From Metallyticus violacea (lineage: Eukaryota > Arthropoda > Insecta > Mantodea > Metallyticidae), in the NCBI GenBank assembly GCA_030762175.1, contig CM060831.1:136026001-136090000 (forward strand): a stretch of DNA of 64,000 nt, given 5' to 3'. Each line of letters opens with the position of its first letter. The stretch's first letter is position 1. The position numbers were made by a program, and so were the translations under genes. This document shows positions 10,150 through 21,034 of the stretch, piece after piece. A model generated the notes under the pieces. The model had not been told where the DNA came from and did no database searches. It saw only the letters and a program-made list of their open reading frames with translations.

Positions 10150-12639
10150 TGGGGGATATCTACACGCTTAATTCTCAGGTATTTGAGGAAACTACAGACA
10201 TTTATCTTCTTCTGGCCAGCTCTATGAAATAACTATAATTAGACCATTTACAAGTACCTAATGAAACCAGTAGTACACAAATAAAGTGCATTTTAAACAC
10301 TAAGCTGTATATAGCGCAATAATATCTCTTGTTAAATATATCAGTAAAGGTAATTTTCGTATTATAAAAATAACTAAATAAATAAATTAAATAGCGTTCC
10401 TCTCGGTTCCTTCCGTGACGTTTTACCAAGTTTGAATTTTGGAAAGAGCAGAATGGCATGAATGTGAACGTCGTGACTATTTTGGGAATTTTATCATGGT
10501 TTCATAAATAGAAATTGAACTTTGTCTTATTGACTAACAACATAACACTAAGTATATATTGTTGCCACGTTTCTTACAATCATTACTGCATGTACTATTC
10601 TGTAACAAAGAGGTACAGTAACATTACAAAATTACAATTCTTCGTGCTTTTAATTACGTAATGTGTTTTATGTGTCAAATTACTCTTTAATATCCCGCGC
10701 TATTGCATAAAAGTGAAAATATCACTGAAACCATTCGTTATAGAAGACTGTGGTTTGATATAATTTGTAGATAAATTACTGTTGCAAATGTCAATAACAG
10801 CAATGGTTCCTTGTGTGTTTAATTTTTGAAGTAATTGGAAAGCTCTGTGTTTATTTTGAGTTTTACAAGTTACAAATCCCAGTTTCTTTCCTAAATACAT
10901 TTAATATCATCCGTACATTTACCAGAGTTTATAAAATTTTTCGAAACGAAAGAAACAGGTATTGTAAAGCCTATCCAGAACAGCATGGTAGTAATGATAA
11001 GTAGAATAATAGACCTATTTCTGAAGAGAATTATTTAGTAAATGATAAACCAACTACTTACGCTTCCCCTAATGCTTTCAAGAAAAAGATATCTGGTAAT
11101 CATATGGAAGATATTGAAGACAACAAAGGAAATATTAATACAGTGATTGACTTGGATATTTTAATTACAGTGTTGGGTGAAACTGTCTCCTGTAATATGT
11201 ATGGTGGTAATATTACTTTGCATAAAGACGCAGGTGCAATAAATTGATAAGTATGTAAATTGACAATTAGTTGTATTGACTTTAACATTGTTTTAGTCGT
11301 AAGTGAAAAATTCACACCATTTCTCCCTTTTTTCATAAACTAATACAGAAAGAAGCATGTAATTTTTACAGCTGATATAGGTTATTATATTAATTGCTGA
11401 GAGTTTTAGGACGTTTGCATAAGAACGTTTTGTACATGAATATTAATATAATTTTATTTTTATAAAAAGTAGTCTGCTACAAAAAACAATAACTTATAAA
11501 AGTGCATTCTCTAAAATAAAGCTCACAACTTACAAATGTAATGAAAAATAAGCAGTAAAAGTTTTACTAAAGTATCTGTAATACTTTCAGAGGTAAAGGT
11601 ACATAAAATGCATAACTTCGCATTACTAATATAGAGCCTCTGATCACACTTTAATAGTAATATAAAAAGAATAACCGCGGAAAAATAATTATGAACTTAC
11701 TAACTAATAATGAATTAATCAATCACATTACTTTTGGATTTAGCGTTGTGGAATCTATAAGAATATCGTATTATTTTTGCACGAAGGAAACTGATGCCAG
11801 TGTAAACAACAAAGATATTAGAGAATATCTGCATTAACAGAACTTTATAGTCTCAATTTTCTGGAACAATATGCCTACACGTAACTTTTCTTAGGGTGTT
11901 ATCTCGGCATGTCATTGGTTACCAAGTATAGCAGTTTAACAACTCTTTCTCAATCCTGTTAGTTTGGCAGACGTCCCAATGTGGTCTTGCTCCGGTTTGC
12001 GTCACGGTAGAAAAATGTTGCCGCCTCAAGCCCAAAGAAGCCACTTGGCAGGGTTTTAATTTGTACAATTTATAAATTCGTACCCAGCCATGTGTTTGTT
12101 CACCATAACAGCAAGAGTAACTTCTATTTAGCTCGGTATAGCACTTTGTAGGATGCTATTTATTAATACTGTTTTACTCATTTGTTTTATATAGATATAG
12201 ATATTTCCTTTTCTTTTTCTTTTAGTTCTCTTTTGTTGCTTCCTTAATTTTCATAGTCATAATACTCTCTTTATGGTTCAACAGTTTTTTTTTTAAATTG
12301 ATGCTCTCTTGTAATATTAGGGTTGCCAAATCCGAAATGAAAAAATATCCATCGCATATTTTACAATATTTGTTGCTTATATAGGGCGACTCATTGGAAT
12401 ATGACGATTTTGTGAACTTTCTTGTGGGACGCTCGTATAAAATTAAATAAAAACATCTTTTCAAGCTATAAGTAGCTTAATGTAATTTATTAATGAGAAC
12501 TTATTTTTTAAAAATCACAGTCGTGTAATCGATTCTGGAAGTTCACCATAACTCGCTGCAATAAAACTGATCAATGTTCTTAATTTCACGAGTTATGTTT
12601 TCTTTTAATTACATGATAGTTCGTGGTCTTTCGCAGTAC
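10150..12639. other. Unrecognised AT-rich sequence
   Basis: Several frames of 60-85 codons occur on both strands but have low-complexity AT-biased composition and no motif. A GC-richer patch at 11930-12050 has no visible coding frame or inverted repeat. Nothing here can be supported as a gene. Confidence 0.4.
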
Positions 12640-12780
12640 ATTTTTACTTTTCAAGATCTGCACTGAGATCGCACCGGCCAGGCAATTATGCGTCCAGAAA
12701 ACAGAATCCGCAAAGTGTTCATTGTTTCACCAGCGGTATGAGCTGTGGCGCCATGTTGCTGGAACAAAAACTCAAGTTTC
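12640..12780 (-). pseudogene. Tc1/mariner (DUF4817-type) transposase fragment
   Basis: On the minus strand the sequence reads FLFQQHGATAHTAGETMNTL followed by RILFSGRIIAWPVRS and a stop. This matches the block around the second catalytic Asp of DUF4817-containing insect transposases (the usual form is FQQDGATAHTA..., followed by a GRLI...WPPRSPDL segment). The catalytic Asp is His here and the following SPDL motif is lost to a frameshift. Only about 45 codons survive, with no ends visible. Confidence 0.65.
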
Positions 12781-12784
12781 ATTC

Positions 12785-13269
12785 ATTATCATCCGTCTTT
12801 CAGCCAGCATTTCTGGCACCTTAAATTCAACTTTAAATCTTCTGACTTTGATTCAATAAATATTGTAAGAACTAATGCACGTTTTTCGACCGTCCATTTA
12901 GGCATCCATACTGTTGTTTACTAACGGACAGAATACATTGCATGCTTGAAAGGTTACATAGCAACTAATACCATAACTGTAATGCAAAATCGCTAGAAAC
13001 GGCAGCGTTCTGAAAACCGTCACATTCCTTTCGGTCACTTGCGATTTTTAAAACCTAAATTCAGATTAATTAATTGTTTTGCTCTACTTGTTCCTTGATT
13101 TTGCTTGATAAACTGAAAAAAAACTCTGAGCATTTTAAGTTAAAATTAGACTGCAAACAGATGCTTTAATAAGCGTTTGTTTGTTTGACGCATATTCTCT
13201 TAGGTCCAGAGATAGTTTATTATGATGAATGTTCTTTCTAAAAAAGCAGTCTACAAGGTGCAGCAAACA
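12785..13269. other. Unrecognised sequence
   Basis: No supported gene, repeat partner or structured element was seen in this stretch. Confidence 0.4.
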
Positions 13270-13610
13270 AACTGAACAACTTTATTAAGTTTCATCTAAA
13301 AACACTTGAACGCATTTCAACACTGATAATATTTTCATCTTTTAAAGTTGAGAAAATCTCTTTCGGAAGACAGACTTCATCAAAAAGTGTATGTTCATCC
13401 AGCTGAAGTTTAATAATTGTCCAATACTAGGAAGTTTTTCAGGCTAGGTGAAGATTTGCCAAATTTCTGTTTCATGGACAATTTTCATAATCAAATAATT
13501 TTTATAATAGGCAAGAGGTCTTTCATACATTTCCAGAGCTTTATCCTTGAAATGCTGAACTTTTTCTTTCTTTAAAATTTTCAGGCTCCTATTAGCTTTG
13601 GGATCAAAGA
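13270..13610 (-). pseudogene. Possible hAT-type transposase remnant
   Basis: Reading the minus strand in shifting frames gives KEKVQHFKDKALEMYERPLA, YYKNYL and then LDEHTLFDEVCLPKEI. The order of a long helical segment with YL...W-like content and then an x-D-xx-LFDEV-L block resembles the C-terminal half of hAT/ZBED-related transposases. Frameshifts and stops are frequent, and no Asp-Asp-Glu catalytic motif or end is visible. Unrelated AT-rich sequence is a real alternative. Confidence 0.35.
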
Positions 13611-13927
13611 TTTGTTTTTAACTTTTTTTTTTTTTACATCTACCATAACTAAATATACATAACTTGCATAAATGTCTCTCCAGGATCTAAAAAGCGTTTT
13701 GAAACAAAGAGAGAAAGAGGGAGAGAAAAGAGAGAACATGATGAAAGAAATATAGGTGGCATTCATTAATCAAACAATTTTCTTGATCACCAACGAAGCT
13801 GCATATGAACCTGCCACAATTTTCTTGACCTCTTTAAAAAAAAGAGAGCTTTATTACTTTCTAGTTGAGCAGAAGATGATCAAGAGTTTTCAAGAGTATT
13901 TAGCCAGCGAACAGGAGTGTGGCGTAT

Positions 13928-14044
<117 letters not shown>

Positions 14045-14091
14045 GGAGGTGCCAAAAATGTAAACACACTTTAAGTAAAGAAAAAACTGAG

Positions 14092-14334
14092 CTAACATAA
14101 CAGTTGCTCAAAATACCCACCATCGGCGTCGATATACTTCTGAGTACGTTGAACTATTGATTGAGCAACGTTTGCGAAAGTGTCCTCAGCGATTGTAGCA
14201 CACGCCGTTTCAATTTCTTCCCGAAGTGCTGCCAGTGTAGCGGGTTTTGTACGATATACAACATCCTTAAGAGTTCCCCATAGGTAGAAGATTAACGGAG
14301 TTAGATCCGGAGAACGCGGTACACATGTCTCCAT
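14092..14334 (-). pseudogene. C-terminal 80 codons of a DD41D mariner transposase
   Basis: An open frame reads PRSPDLTPLIFYLWGTLKDV, then REEIETACATIAEDTFANVA and DADGGYFEQLLC. It matches the C-termini of the copies at 24.3 and 61.6 kb. The third catalytic Asp, present as PLDFYLWG in the 24.3 kb copy, is Ile here. No N-terminal or central part is linked to it. Confidence 0.8.
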
Positions 14335-14396
14335 TGCCTTTCAACTTCAATAACATTTTCCAATACCACTTTAAAATTGCTTTCTGCTGTTCAAAC

Positions 14397-14640
14397 GATA
14401 ATCATGGCTCCATTTTGTTGTAGCAACGCTAGCATAACGCAACGTGAGTCACATCTGTTTACAGAACATCATACAATAATCTTGGCTTCGTTTTGTTGTA
14501 GCATAATGCAATGTGAGTCACATCTGTTTACAGAACATCATACGATAATCTTGGCTTCATTTGTACATTGTTGATTTACCTGTCACGTAGCAACGCAATC
14601 ATAATGTATGTGAGTCACATCTGTTTATAGAACATCATAC
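14397..14640. repeat. Three tandem copies of a 70-97 bp subterminal unit
   Basis: Units lie at 14397-14474, 14475-14543 and 14544-14640. Each ends with GTGAGTCACATCTGTTTA plus CAGAACATCATAC or a close variant. In the transposase orientation each begins in the leader and ends at the start codon region. The same unit is single in the 24.3 kb copy and double in the 61.6 kb copy. Confidence 0.85.
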
Positions 14641-14742
14641 TACATATTACTATTGTTTTTCGGTCCAACTTTGAAATATATTAAATAGATATCTACTGAA
14701 AGTGGATGTACATTTTTTGGCACCCTACTTATATATATTATA

Positions 14743-15186
14743 CAGAATGTTTCGGAAATCTTTTACAAAATTTAGTGGCGGGTTTCTCACACCAAAACAA
14801 GAAAAAAATTCATATAAACATATGTATGGAAATCCTTAGTTTTTGAGTTATTAATGAAACTTAACGCCAGAGTTAATGACTATTTCTATCATTATTACCA
14901 AATCACAGAAATGGCTAACCTTCAACAGTGCTATCGCTCCATTGCGCGAATAATATTTTATTATATAAGTATGCAATGCTGATGCGCCAAATAATCGATA
15001 CTTTTATTTTCAATCACGAACTTAGGTTGTTACATAGCACCTTGAAACGCATTTAAGTAAACTTTCATTAATAACTGAAAACCTGAAAAATTAAGTATTA
15101 CTTCCGGACATATGTTTAAAAGGGGTATTTTCTTGCTTTCGTATGAGGAACCCGCCACAAAAGCTTGTTAAAGTATTTCCGAATAT
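14743..15186. mobile_element. Inverted-repeat MITE of about 440 bp
   Basis: The first 115 bp and last 135 bp form imperfect inverted arms. The left arm contains GTGGCGGGTTTCTCAC, AACATATGT, GGAAATCCTTAGTTTTTGAG and TTATTAATGAAA. The right arm, reverse-complemented, has the same blocks in the same order (GTGGCGGGTTCCTCA, AACATATGTCCGGAA, AGTTATTAATGAAAG). A TA precedes the left end. No reading frame is present. I recall this arm sequence as widespread in insect genomes near mariner-like elements. Confidence 0.7.
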
Positions 15187-15273
15187 ATTATATATATATG
15201 TATATAAAATATAAATGAAAAATAAAAATAAAGTAACACTATTAACAATGTAGCAAATTGACAGTAATAATAA

Positions 15274-15437
15274 AAGTAGATAAGGGTAAAATACTTAGAT
15301 AAAGTCAAACTTGAAATTGCTATATTTCGAACTACTGGAGTTCTTCTAGACCATAGCTTCCTGCCATAGAAGAACTCCAGTAATTCGAAATATAGCAATT
15401 TCAAGTGTGACTTTATGTGTTTTATCCTAATCTACTT
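15274..15437. repeat. Near-perfect 164 nt hairpin
   Basis: The left arm 15274-15348 and right arm 15367-15437 are reverse complements with few mismatches. The block GAAATTGCTATATTTCGAA and its flanks pair almost fully. The loop is 18 nt. AT-rich microsatellite sequence flanks it on both sides. It may be a small foldback element or a source of double-stranded RNA. Confidence 0.85.
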
Positions 15438-15587
15438 ATATATATATACTATTAATAGAGTAATAAAAACTTCTAAAAAGCATAAAAACTCATAAAAAAC
15501 ACTCAGAGTGCAATATAAAAAGGTTCACATAAAATGTTTTTTATGAGTATATATATATATATCTATCTTTTTTTTTTTCTTGTTTTG

Positions 15588-15770
15588 GCAAACTTTCATT
15601 AGTAACTCAAAAACTAAAAATTTCTTGACATATGTTTATAGGAATACTTTTTTTGTTGTTTTGGCATACTTTCATTAATAACTCAAAAACTAAGGATTTC
15701 CGAACATATGTCATATAGGCTATTTTCTTGCTTTGGTGTGAGGAACCCGCCCTAAATATCGTGTTTTAGT
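15588..15770. repeat. Two partial copies of the MITE arm in tandem
   Basis: Two direct copies of the arm segment CTTTCATTARTAACTCAAAA plus ACTAARRATTTC and ACATATGT (15593-15640 and 15667-15712) are followed by TTGCTTTGGTGTGAGGAACC and CGCC. They are fragments of the MITE family at 14743-15186, so a second, rearranged member lies here. Confidence 0.7.
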
Positions 15771-15789
15771 TTGTGTTTAATGTTTTTAT

Positions 15790-17984
15790 TGTTTTAATGG
15801 CCAGTCTTTTGTAAACTGTGCAACGTCTAGTTTGCCTAACAATGTAGATTGCCTAAAGAGTTTTTTTTTTTATCGCACAAACTTGTATTACAGCATATAT
15901 ATATTTCTTATCCTTTCAGATACTTAAATTATTTATTGTTAAGTGATTATTTCTTAGTTTTGTCCCTCCAACCATAAGCAACGCATAGCCCTTATTTACA
16001 GATAATTTCATAAAATATTTTAACATACCTCAAACAGTGTAAGATAGGCACGCTCACGATCTGTAACTATCTGCAGTTCTTAATCGAAATGCTAACGGCA
16101 TAAAATTCCAGACTGCAATTGTTTCAAAGCGTTATAGTAAAAGCCTACGTTCAGTGTTTATTATTGATAAACGTTTGTATTCTAAATTCTGAATATAATG
16201 TAATTAAATTATCATTTTTACTATAAAAAACACAAAGTGTTCACTGAGCGGAATGCCTATGCACTAATGTTGTTTGTTTGGTGCTTCACTGTCCCTCAAT
16301 GAGATGGAGGGCTGTTGTAAAAGGCTGCAAAGTGAGTTCAGTCCCGAGTATTTTCTATAGAACTGAGACTCAAAAAACACAATATTTTAATTCGTTAAAT
16401 TAGTTTCTTTAAATGTTCTTCCTATATCTTAAATAATATAAGAACTTGGCAGTTTTCTAGATTATCTTATAGAGTCCATTGACAAATTATATTTTTCCAC
16501 ACAGCTTTTTAACCATAAAATTAGACTTTAAACCTTTTAACCAACCAACTACTACTAGTTACACAAGTTGCTTGTGGAAAAAGTGGGAGTTAAAGATTTT
16601 ATCGTGAAGACATTTAAACGGGACTGAGTTTATCTTCCTTTTTTGGTTAGGATTCAGTTTACAGCATTTTTACAGCACAGTCTGACTTTACTCGGTAAAA
16701 GAAGCCATCGCATTGTAGACTATATCCAATGTAGAATTATTTAATCAAGAAAACATCTACTATTTATATACTGAGAGGTCCCTAGAATTTTCAAGCCACT
16801 TTCCACACTTTTATTACTACAATTTGCCTTTTCATATATGTAGCGTGAGTGTGGGCTGGGCCGTAGTTTATTACGTTTTTGTTGCCTTCTAAAGAACAAA
16901 TATCCAGGTCATAATGACTGCAAACACACCCACAACAGTAATAACATGGAAGTATAGAAATATAAAACCTTTCTCGCAAGCATTGCTTAAGCTTGGCTTT
17001 CTTTGTTGCAAATGTTACAAGTATAATTTGAAATAAATGGAACAAGCATATCAACAAGTTATTACTATCTGTTTGGAATATAAGAACGAGGAATATGGCT
17101 GACGTCTACAAGTAGAACTTTCCCCATATGTTTGCATAAATGCTTTAACTTTCTTTAGATCATGTTTCAAAGTTCATTAACAAATGTTTGGGTAGTTTGG
17201 AGATGCGTTCTGCAGATGAAAAGAGCGCTGTTAATATAAAACTACACCTTCAGATTTCGCAAATAAATTTTCTAGCATTAATCGCGTAACATTGAATACA
17301 TTTGTTTCACACGTGTATATCCAGCTTCATCATTTCTTCATTTAATAACTATGTGAAATTGTTTAACAAATTCATTACACTTATGTTAAATATCACATTA
17401 CAGTAATCTAAGCTGTGTCAACATAATATTTCCTGCAAAGTACAGTGAAGTTATCAAGGTCATATAATGCACGTGTAGTAGCAGCTTGTATATAGTTCTA
17501 GGGGTGTTTTGTAGGGGATGGTTGTGCATTCATGAGTTTTATTGTGTGCAAATTATTCTTCATTATGCTACTACCATGCATAAAGTTGAAGATTGGGTTT
17601 TATGTACAATACATATGTGAAAACTTGGAGACTTAAAATTTTTACGAAATAGGATCTCTCAATGACAAGAAGCGTGTTCCGAACGGCCTTGTTCTAACCG
17701 CAGAAAACGTAAATGAAATACAGAAATTTCTTACACAGTTGCCGGCAATGTATTGCCGCTGAGGAGCATCATTTTGAACACAAATTAGACGTGCTAGTGT
17801 TTATTATTGTCAGGTTTAAATGAAGTGTAATTTTATGATTTTTAGTAAACATAAAAATATTAATTTTACCTGCCGCGACTCCATCTCCCTTTTCCGGTTT
17901 AAGTGGTTGTACTTCTCTAGTGATTATTCGATGAATGACACATGCCGGAAACAAAGAACGGTCGAAACAATGAGTATTGCAACC
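15790..17984. other. Unrecognised AT-rich sequence
   Basis: I see no supported gene or repeat. Frames of about 60-90 codons on the minus strand near 16800-17050 and 17770-17950 carry no recognisable motif. Confidence 0.4.
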
Positions 17985-18475
17985 GGAAAAAGCGCTCTAA
18001 AGAAGGCAAAAAGAATCCTCTCAGCATTGGGATTACAGCGGCGCGAATATAATTTCTTTTGGGGGAAAAGTAAAAACATAAACTGTGAATATTGCGCTAT
18101 TTTACTGGAGGAGTTAAAAGACACTATCAGGAGGAGGAGTCCTCATTTGGTGGGGGGGGGGGATCCTTCTCAACCACCATAACGCGCCAGTCTCAAATTT
18201 ATTCGACTTAAGATATGAAATCCTTCCTCATCCCACTTACTCTCCGGATTTGGATCTCTCGGGCTAACTGTTAGTAATAAATGGCTAGCAGGAAAGAAAT
18301 TCGCATCAAATAAAGAGTTTGTCACCGAAACAAATACGTATTTTGAAGTACTGAAGATATAATACATTTATATGGATGGAATAAACGAACTAAAATCACT
18401 GAAATAAAACATTTTTTTTTCAGAAAAGTTATGTCTTAGTCTTCTTTATTTTTGTCCCGACTTATGGAAAGTATT
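17985..18475 (+). pseudogene. Mariner transposase remnant D
   Basis: The plus strand reads SALKKAKRILSALG, GKSKNINCEYCAILLEELKD, TIRRRSPHLV, then after a frameshift HHNAPVSNLFDLRYEILPHP and TYSPDLDLSG with a stop. These blocks match the catalytic half of a DD34D mariner transposase (KKAK...SAGKVM, KGKTINGEYYCxLLxxLK, HxDNAPxH, PYSPDLAPSDYFLF). The second catalytic Asp is His and the third is lost at LSG. The N-terminal half and both ends are absent or unrecognisable. A G-run at 18152-18161 has probably caused one frameshift. Confidence 0.7.
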
Positions 18476-18479
18476 GGGA

Positions 18480-19143
18480 CGAAGTGCTTGAGCTGGAGAG
18501 GGAGTATAGCCAAGAAAAATATTACCCCGACAACAACGACTGTAAATTAACTAGTTCGCTGGAGATACAATCGGAACTGAAAATCATATGGGTAATGGAG
18601 CGTTACATCCAAACAGGGGCTCGCTTGGTTTTGGTTAGGCGCATGGCGGATTACTAAAATAACAGAGAGAGTATGAGAATATGTGCGGAGAAAGAATCGT
18701 GGGCACAAATTCTGACGTATTGCTAAGGGACGGAAGAATGGAGAAAGAGATACCTGCCGGCCCCGTTTGTTAATGGCGTGAGAGAGCAGTGGCAGTGTTA
18801 GGCTTTGCTGGCAGATAGGAAGAAGGAGGAGGGAGTAGGTAAATTTTTAAACAAAGTGAGACAACTTTGAATAGGCAGACAGCCGGGAGGGGGGTAGAGG
18901 AACATGAGTCACATTTTTTTTGCATATGTGTGAAAAAGTGTAAGGTATGTAATTTTGTATTGTTTTCTTTTCTGTTTATTTTATTTAGTTATTAACATTT
19001 CCTCTTATATATATTCATTAATTTATTTATTTCATTATATATTGTTTGTTTCACAAGAGTTAAATATTGGCTTGTGCTTTTTCATGTACTTTCTAGTGTA
19101 TTGGCAAAGCACGTAGGTCCAAGACCCGTGCTACATGAATAAT
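18480..19143. other. Unrecognised sequence
   Basis: This stretch has purine-rich and G-rich patches (18820-18900) but no motif, inverted repeat or supported reading frame. Confidence 0.4.
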
Positions 19144-19199
19144 TACTGCTGCTACTACTACTACTACTACTACTACTACTGCTACTACTACTACTACTG

Positions 19200-19240
<41 letters not shown>

Positions 19241-19256
19241 GCTGCTGCTACTACTG

Positions 19257-19330
<74 letters not shown>

Positions 19331-19470
19331 ACTACTAATACCATTACTACTACTACTACTACTACTACTACCACTACCACTACCACTACCACTACCACTA
19401 CCACTACCACTACCACTACCACTACCACTACCACTACTACTACTACTGCTGCTGCTACTACTAATACTAT

Positions 19471-19501
<31 letters not shown>

Positions 19502-19611
19502 GCTGCTGCTGCTACTACTAATACTATTACTACTACTACTACTACTGCTACTACTACTACTACTAATATTACTGCTACTGCTACTATTATCACTACTATT
19601 ACTACTACTGC
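19144..19611. repeat. (ACT)n microsatellite array, 468 bp
   Basis: A long ACT/GCT trinucleotide array. A block of pure CCACTA hexamers (about 19368-19432) lies in the middle and scattered GCT runs interrupt it. It generates long meaningless frames (poly-Val, poly-Tyr, poly-Cys) on both strands; none is a gene. Confidence 0.97.
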
Positions 19612-19906
19612 GTCGGGCCTGGTGGTGTAGTGTTAACTATACTTTTCTTCTAAACCCAAGGTCGCGGGTACAAACCCGGCCAGGATCGATGGATTTTTTC
19701 GGGCGTAAAAATCGTTAAGCATGGCTACCTTCGGAAGGAAAGTAAAGCCATGGGTCCCATGTCGTACATTTACTGCAGGATAAAGAACCTCAAGCCTGAA
19801 AGAAGAGACCTCTGAACAAAATTTGTCGGCTGTTTCACGCCCGGAATTGAATGGGACGCTGATGACCTGAGATGTTAAAGAGCGTCCTTAAATAAACAAA
19901 TAAAAA
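19612..19906 (+). mobile_element. SINE-A copy 1, at the edge of the (ACT)n array
   Basis: A tRNA-like head with A-box region GGTGGTGTAGTG and mutated B box GGGTACAAACCC is followed by the family body (TTCGGAAGG, GTAAAGCCATGGGTCCCATG, GGGACGCTGATGACCTGAGA) and an A-rich tail. An 11 bp duplication ACTACTACTGC flanks it exactly (19601-19611 and 19907-19917). The target was the trinucleotide repeat itself, so part of the match could be coincidental, but the non-repeat GC end argues for a true duplication. Confidence 0.85.
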
Positions 19907-20055
19907 ACTACTACTGCTAGTCTATTTACTAGGAATTACATGAACTAAATTTAAAGCTCGTGCCTAATGTACAAAAAAAATGATTAACAATTTAAGAGAT
20001 ACCTTTCACTATGGGTTATAAAATTGTATTATTTTGTGACCATTTTAATAAAGCA

Positions 20056-20083
20056 ATAAATAAATAAATAAATAAATAAATAC
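20056..20083. repeat. (TAAA)n microsatellite
   Basis: Seven AAAT-type tetranucleotides. The stretch that follows, to 20600, has some GC-richer patches but no gene or repeat partner that I can identify. Confidence 0.9.
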
Positions 20084-20607
20084 CCTTTTAAAATCATTAA
20101 ACTGATATAATAAGTCAGCGGAAAATAACAATTGCCAGTTAATTTTCTCCATGCCCTCCTCATCTTCTAATACTTCATTAATAAATTCATAAGACATTGC
20201 TTTTATGCTCTCAAGTAAGTACATATGTTCAGTAAAGTTGTTTATGATGTTTCATCGAAAATGTGCAACATTTTTTTCCCCCTCTCATTAGGGGCGGATG
20301 CACCATCTACAACACAATTTCCTGTACTCACTTCTGCGCCTCTCCAAAATTAAAATCCTTAATACACGGTAGTCTTCTCTTTATGGCTGATTTCATCTCC
20401 CAACAGTAGAGATGGTTGGTTAATTAAACACAGTAAAGGTCTCAGCTGTTGTTGCTTAACCGTAAATCACATCAGCTATGAAAACTATCTGCAAAAAGCG
20501 ACATTTGTCAGCGGTCTGCAATTTCGCCTCCTCCCTTACCTTGTACATCGCATTGTTCATTAAAGTCTGTTTAAACTTCTTCCAAAGAAGTTTACTTCAA
20601 AGAGGAA

Positions 20608-21030
20608 TACAGGGTGCCGCTTATTATGACAAAAACCTATAAGAAATTGATAAGCGTATGGTTCGTTTCACTTAGCGATTTAGTTACACTCATAGTCATA
20701 TAGAAAGAGCTTAAATAGGTCAAATATGTCATCCAATCTTGGCTTGTTGTGCTCTCCCCCATAGTTCAGGCGTCTGCCCTATCGTATCAATGACCCCAAT
20801 AGACTGAGATCAGGACAGCGAATAAACCAGGAATCATTGACCTAATCGCTCTGATATCCAGAGGAAGATGAGGTGGTGTCCTATCATGCATGAACCACCT
20901 TCGGTGTATTACATTTAGTGACATTTCTTTCAACAAAACATTTAAATAAGTAAAAAAATAAGCATCAGCCCAATAAATGAATATTGTGAAAGTTGTACAC
21001 TCCATTCTATGGCATTGGTGGTAGATCACT
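20608..21030 (-). pseudogene. Tc1/mariner transposase fragment
   Basis: On the minus strand WFMHDRTPPHLPLDIRAIRS matches the second-Asp block of insect DUF4817-type transposases (WFMHDGAPPHF...VR), keeping the Asp. The third-Asp block is unrecognisable, although VYWGH echoes FLWGH. The left edge TACAGGGTGCCGCTTATTAT looks like an element end of the TAC-AGGGTG type. No partner end was found. Confidence 0.55.
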
Positions 21031-21034
21031 TTGA

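Noticed and set aside
14397..14640. CRISPR-like repeat-spacer array
   Set aside because: The repeated units are contiguous, three in number, lie inside a mariner leader and have no unique spacers. The genome is eukaryotic.
19093..19593. Very long frames of Val/Ala, Tyr or Cys across the first (ACT)n array
   Set aside because: They are translations of a trinucleotide microsatellite and appear on both strands and in several frames at once.
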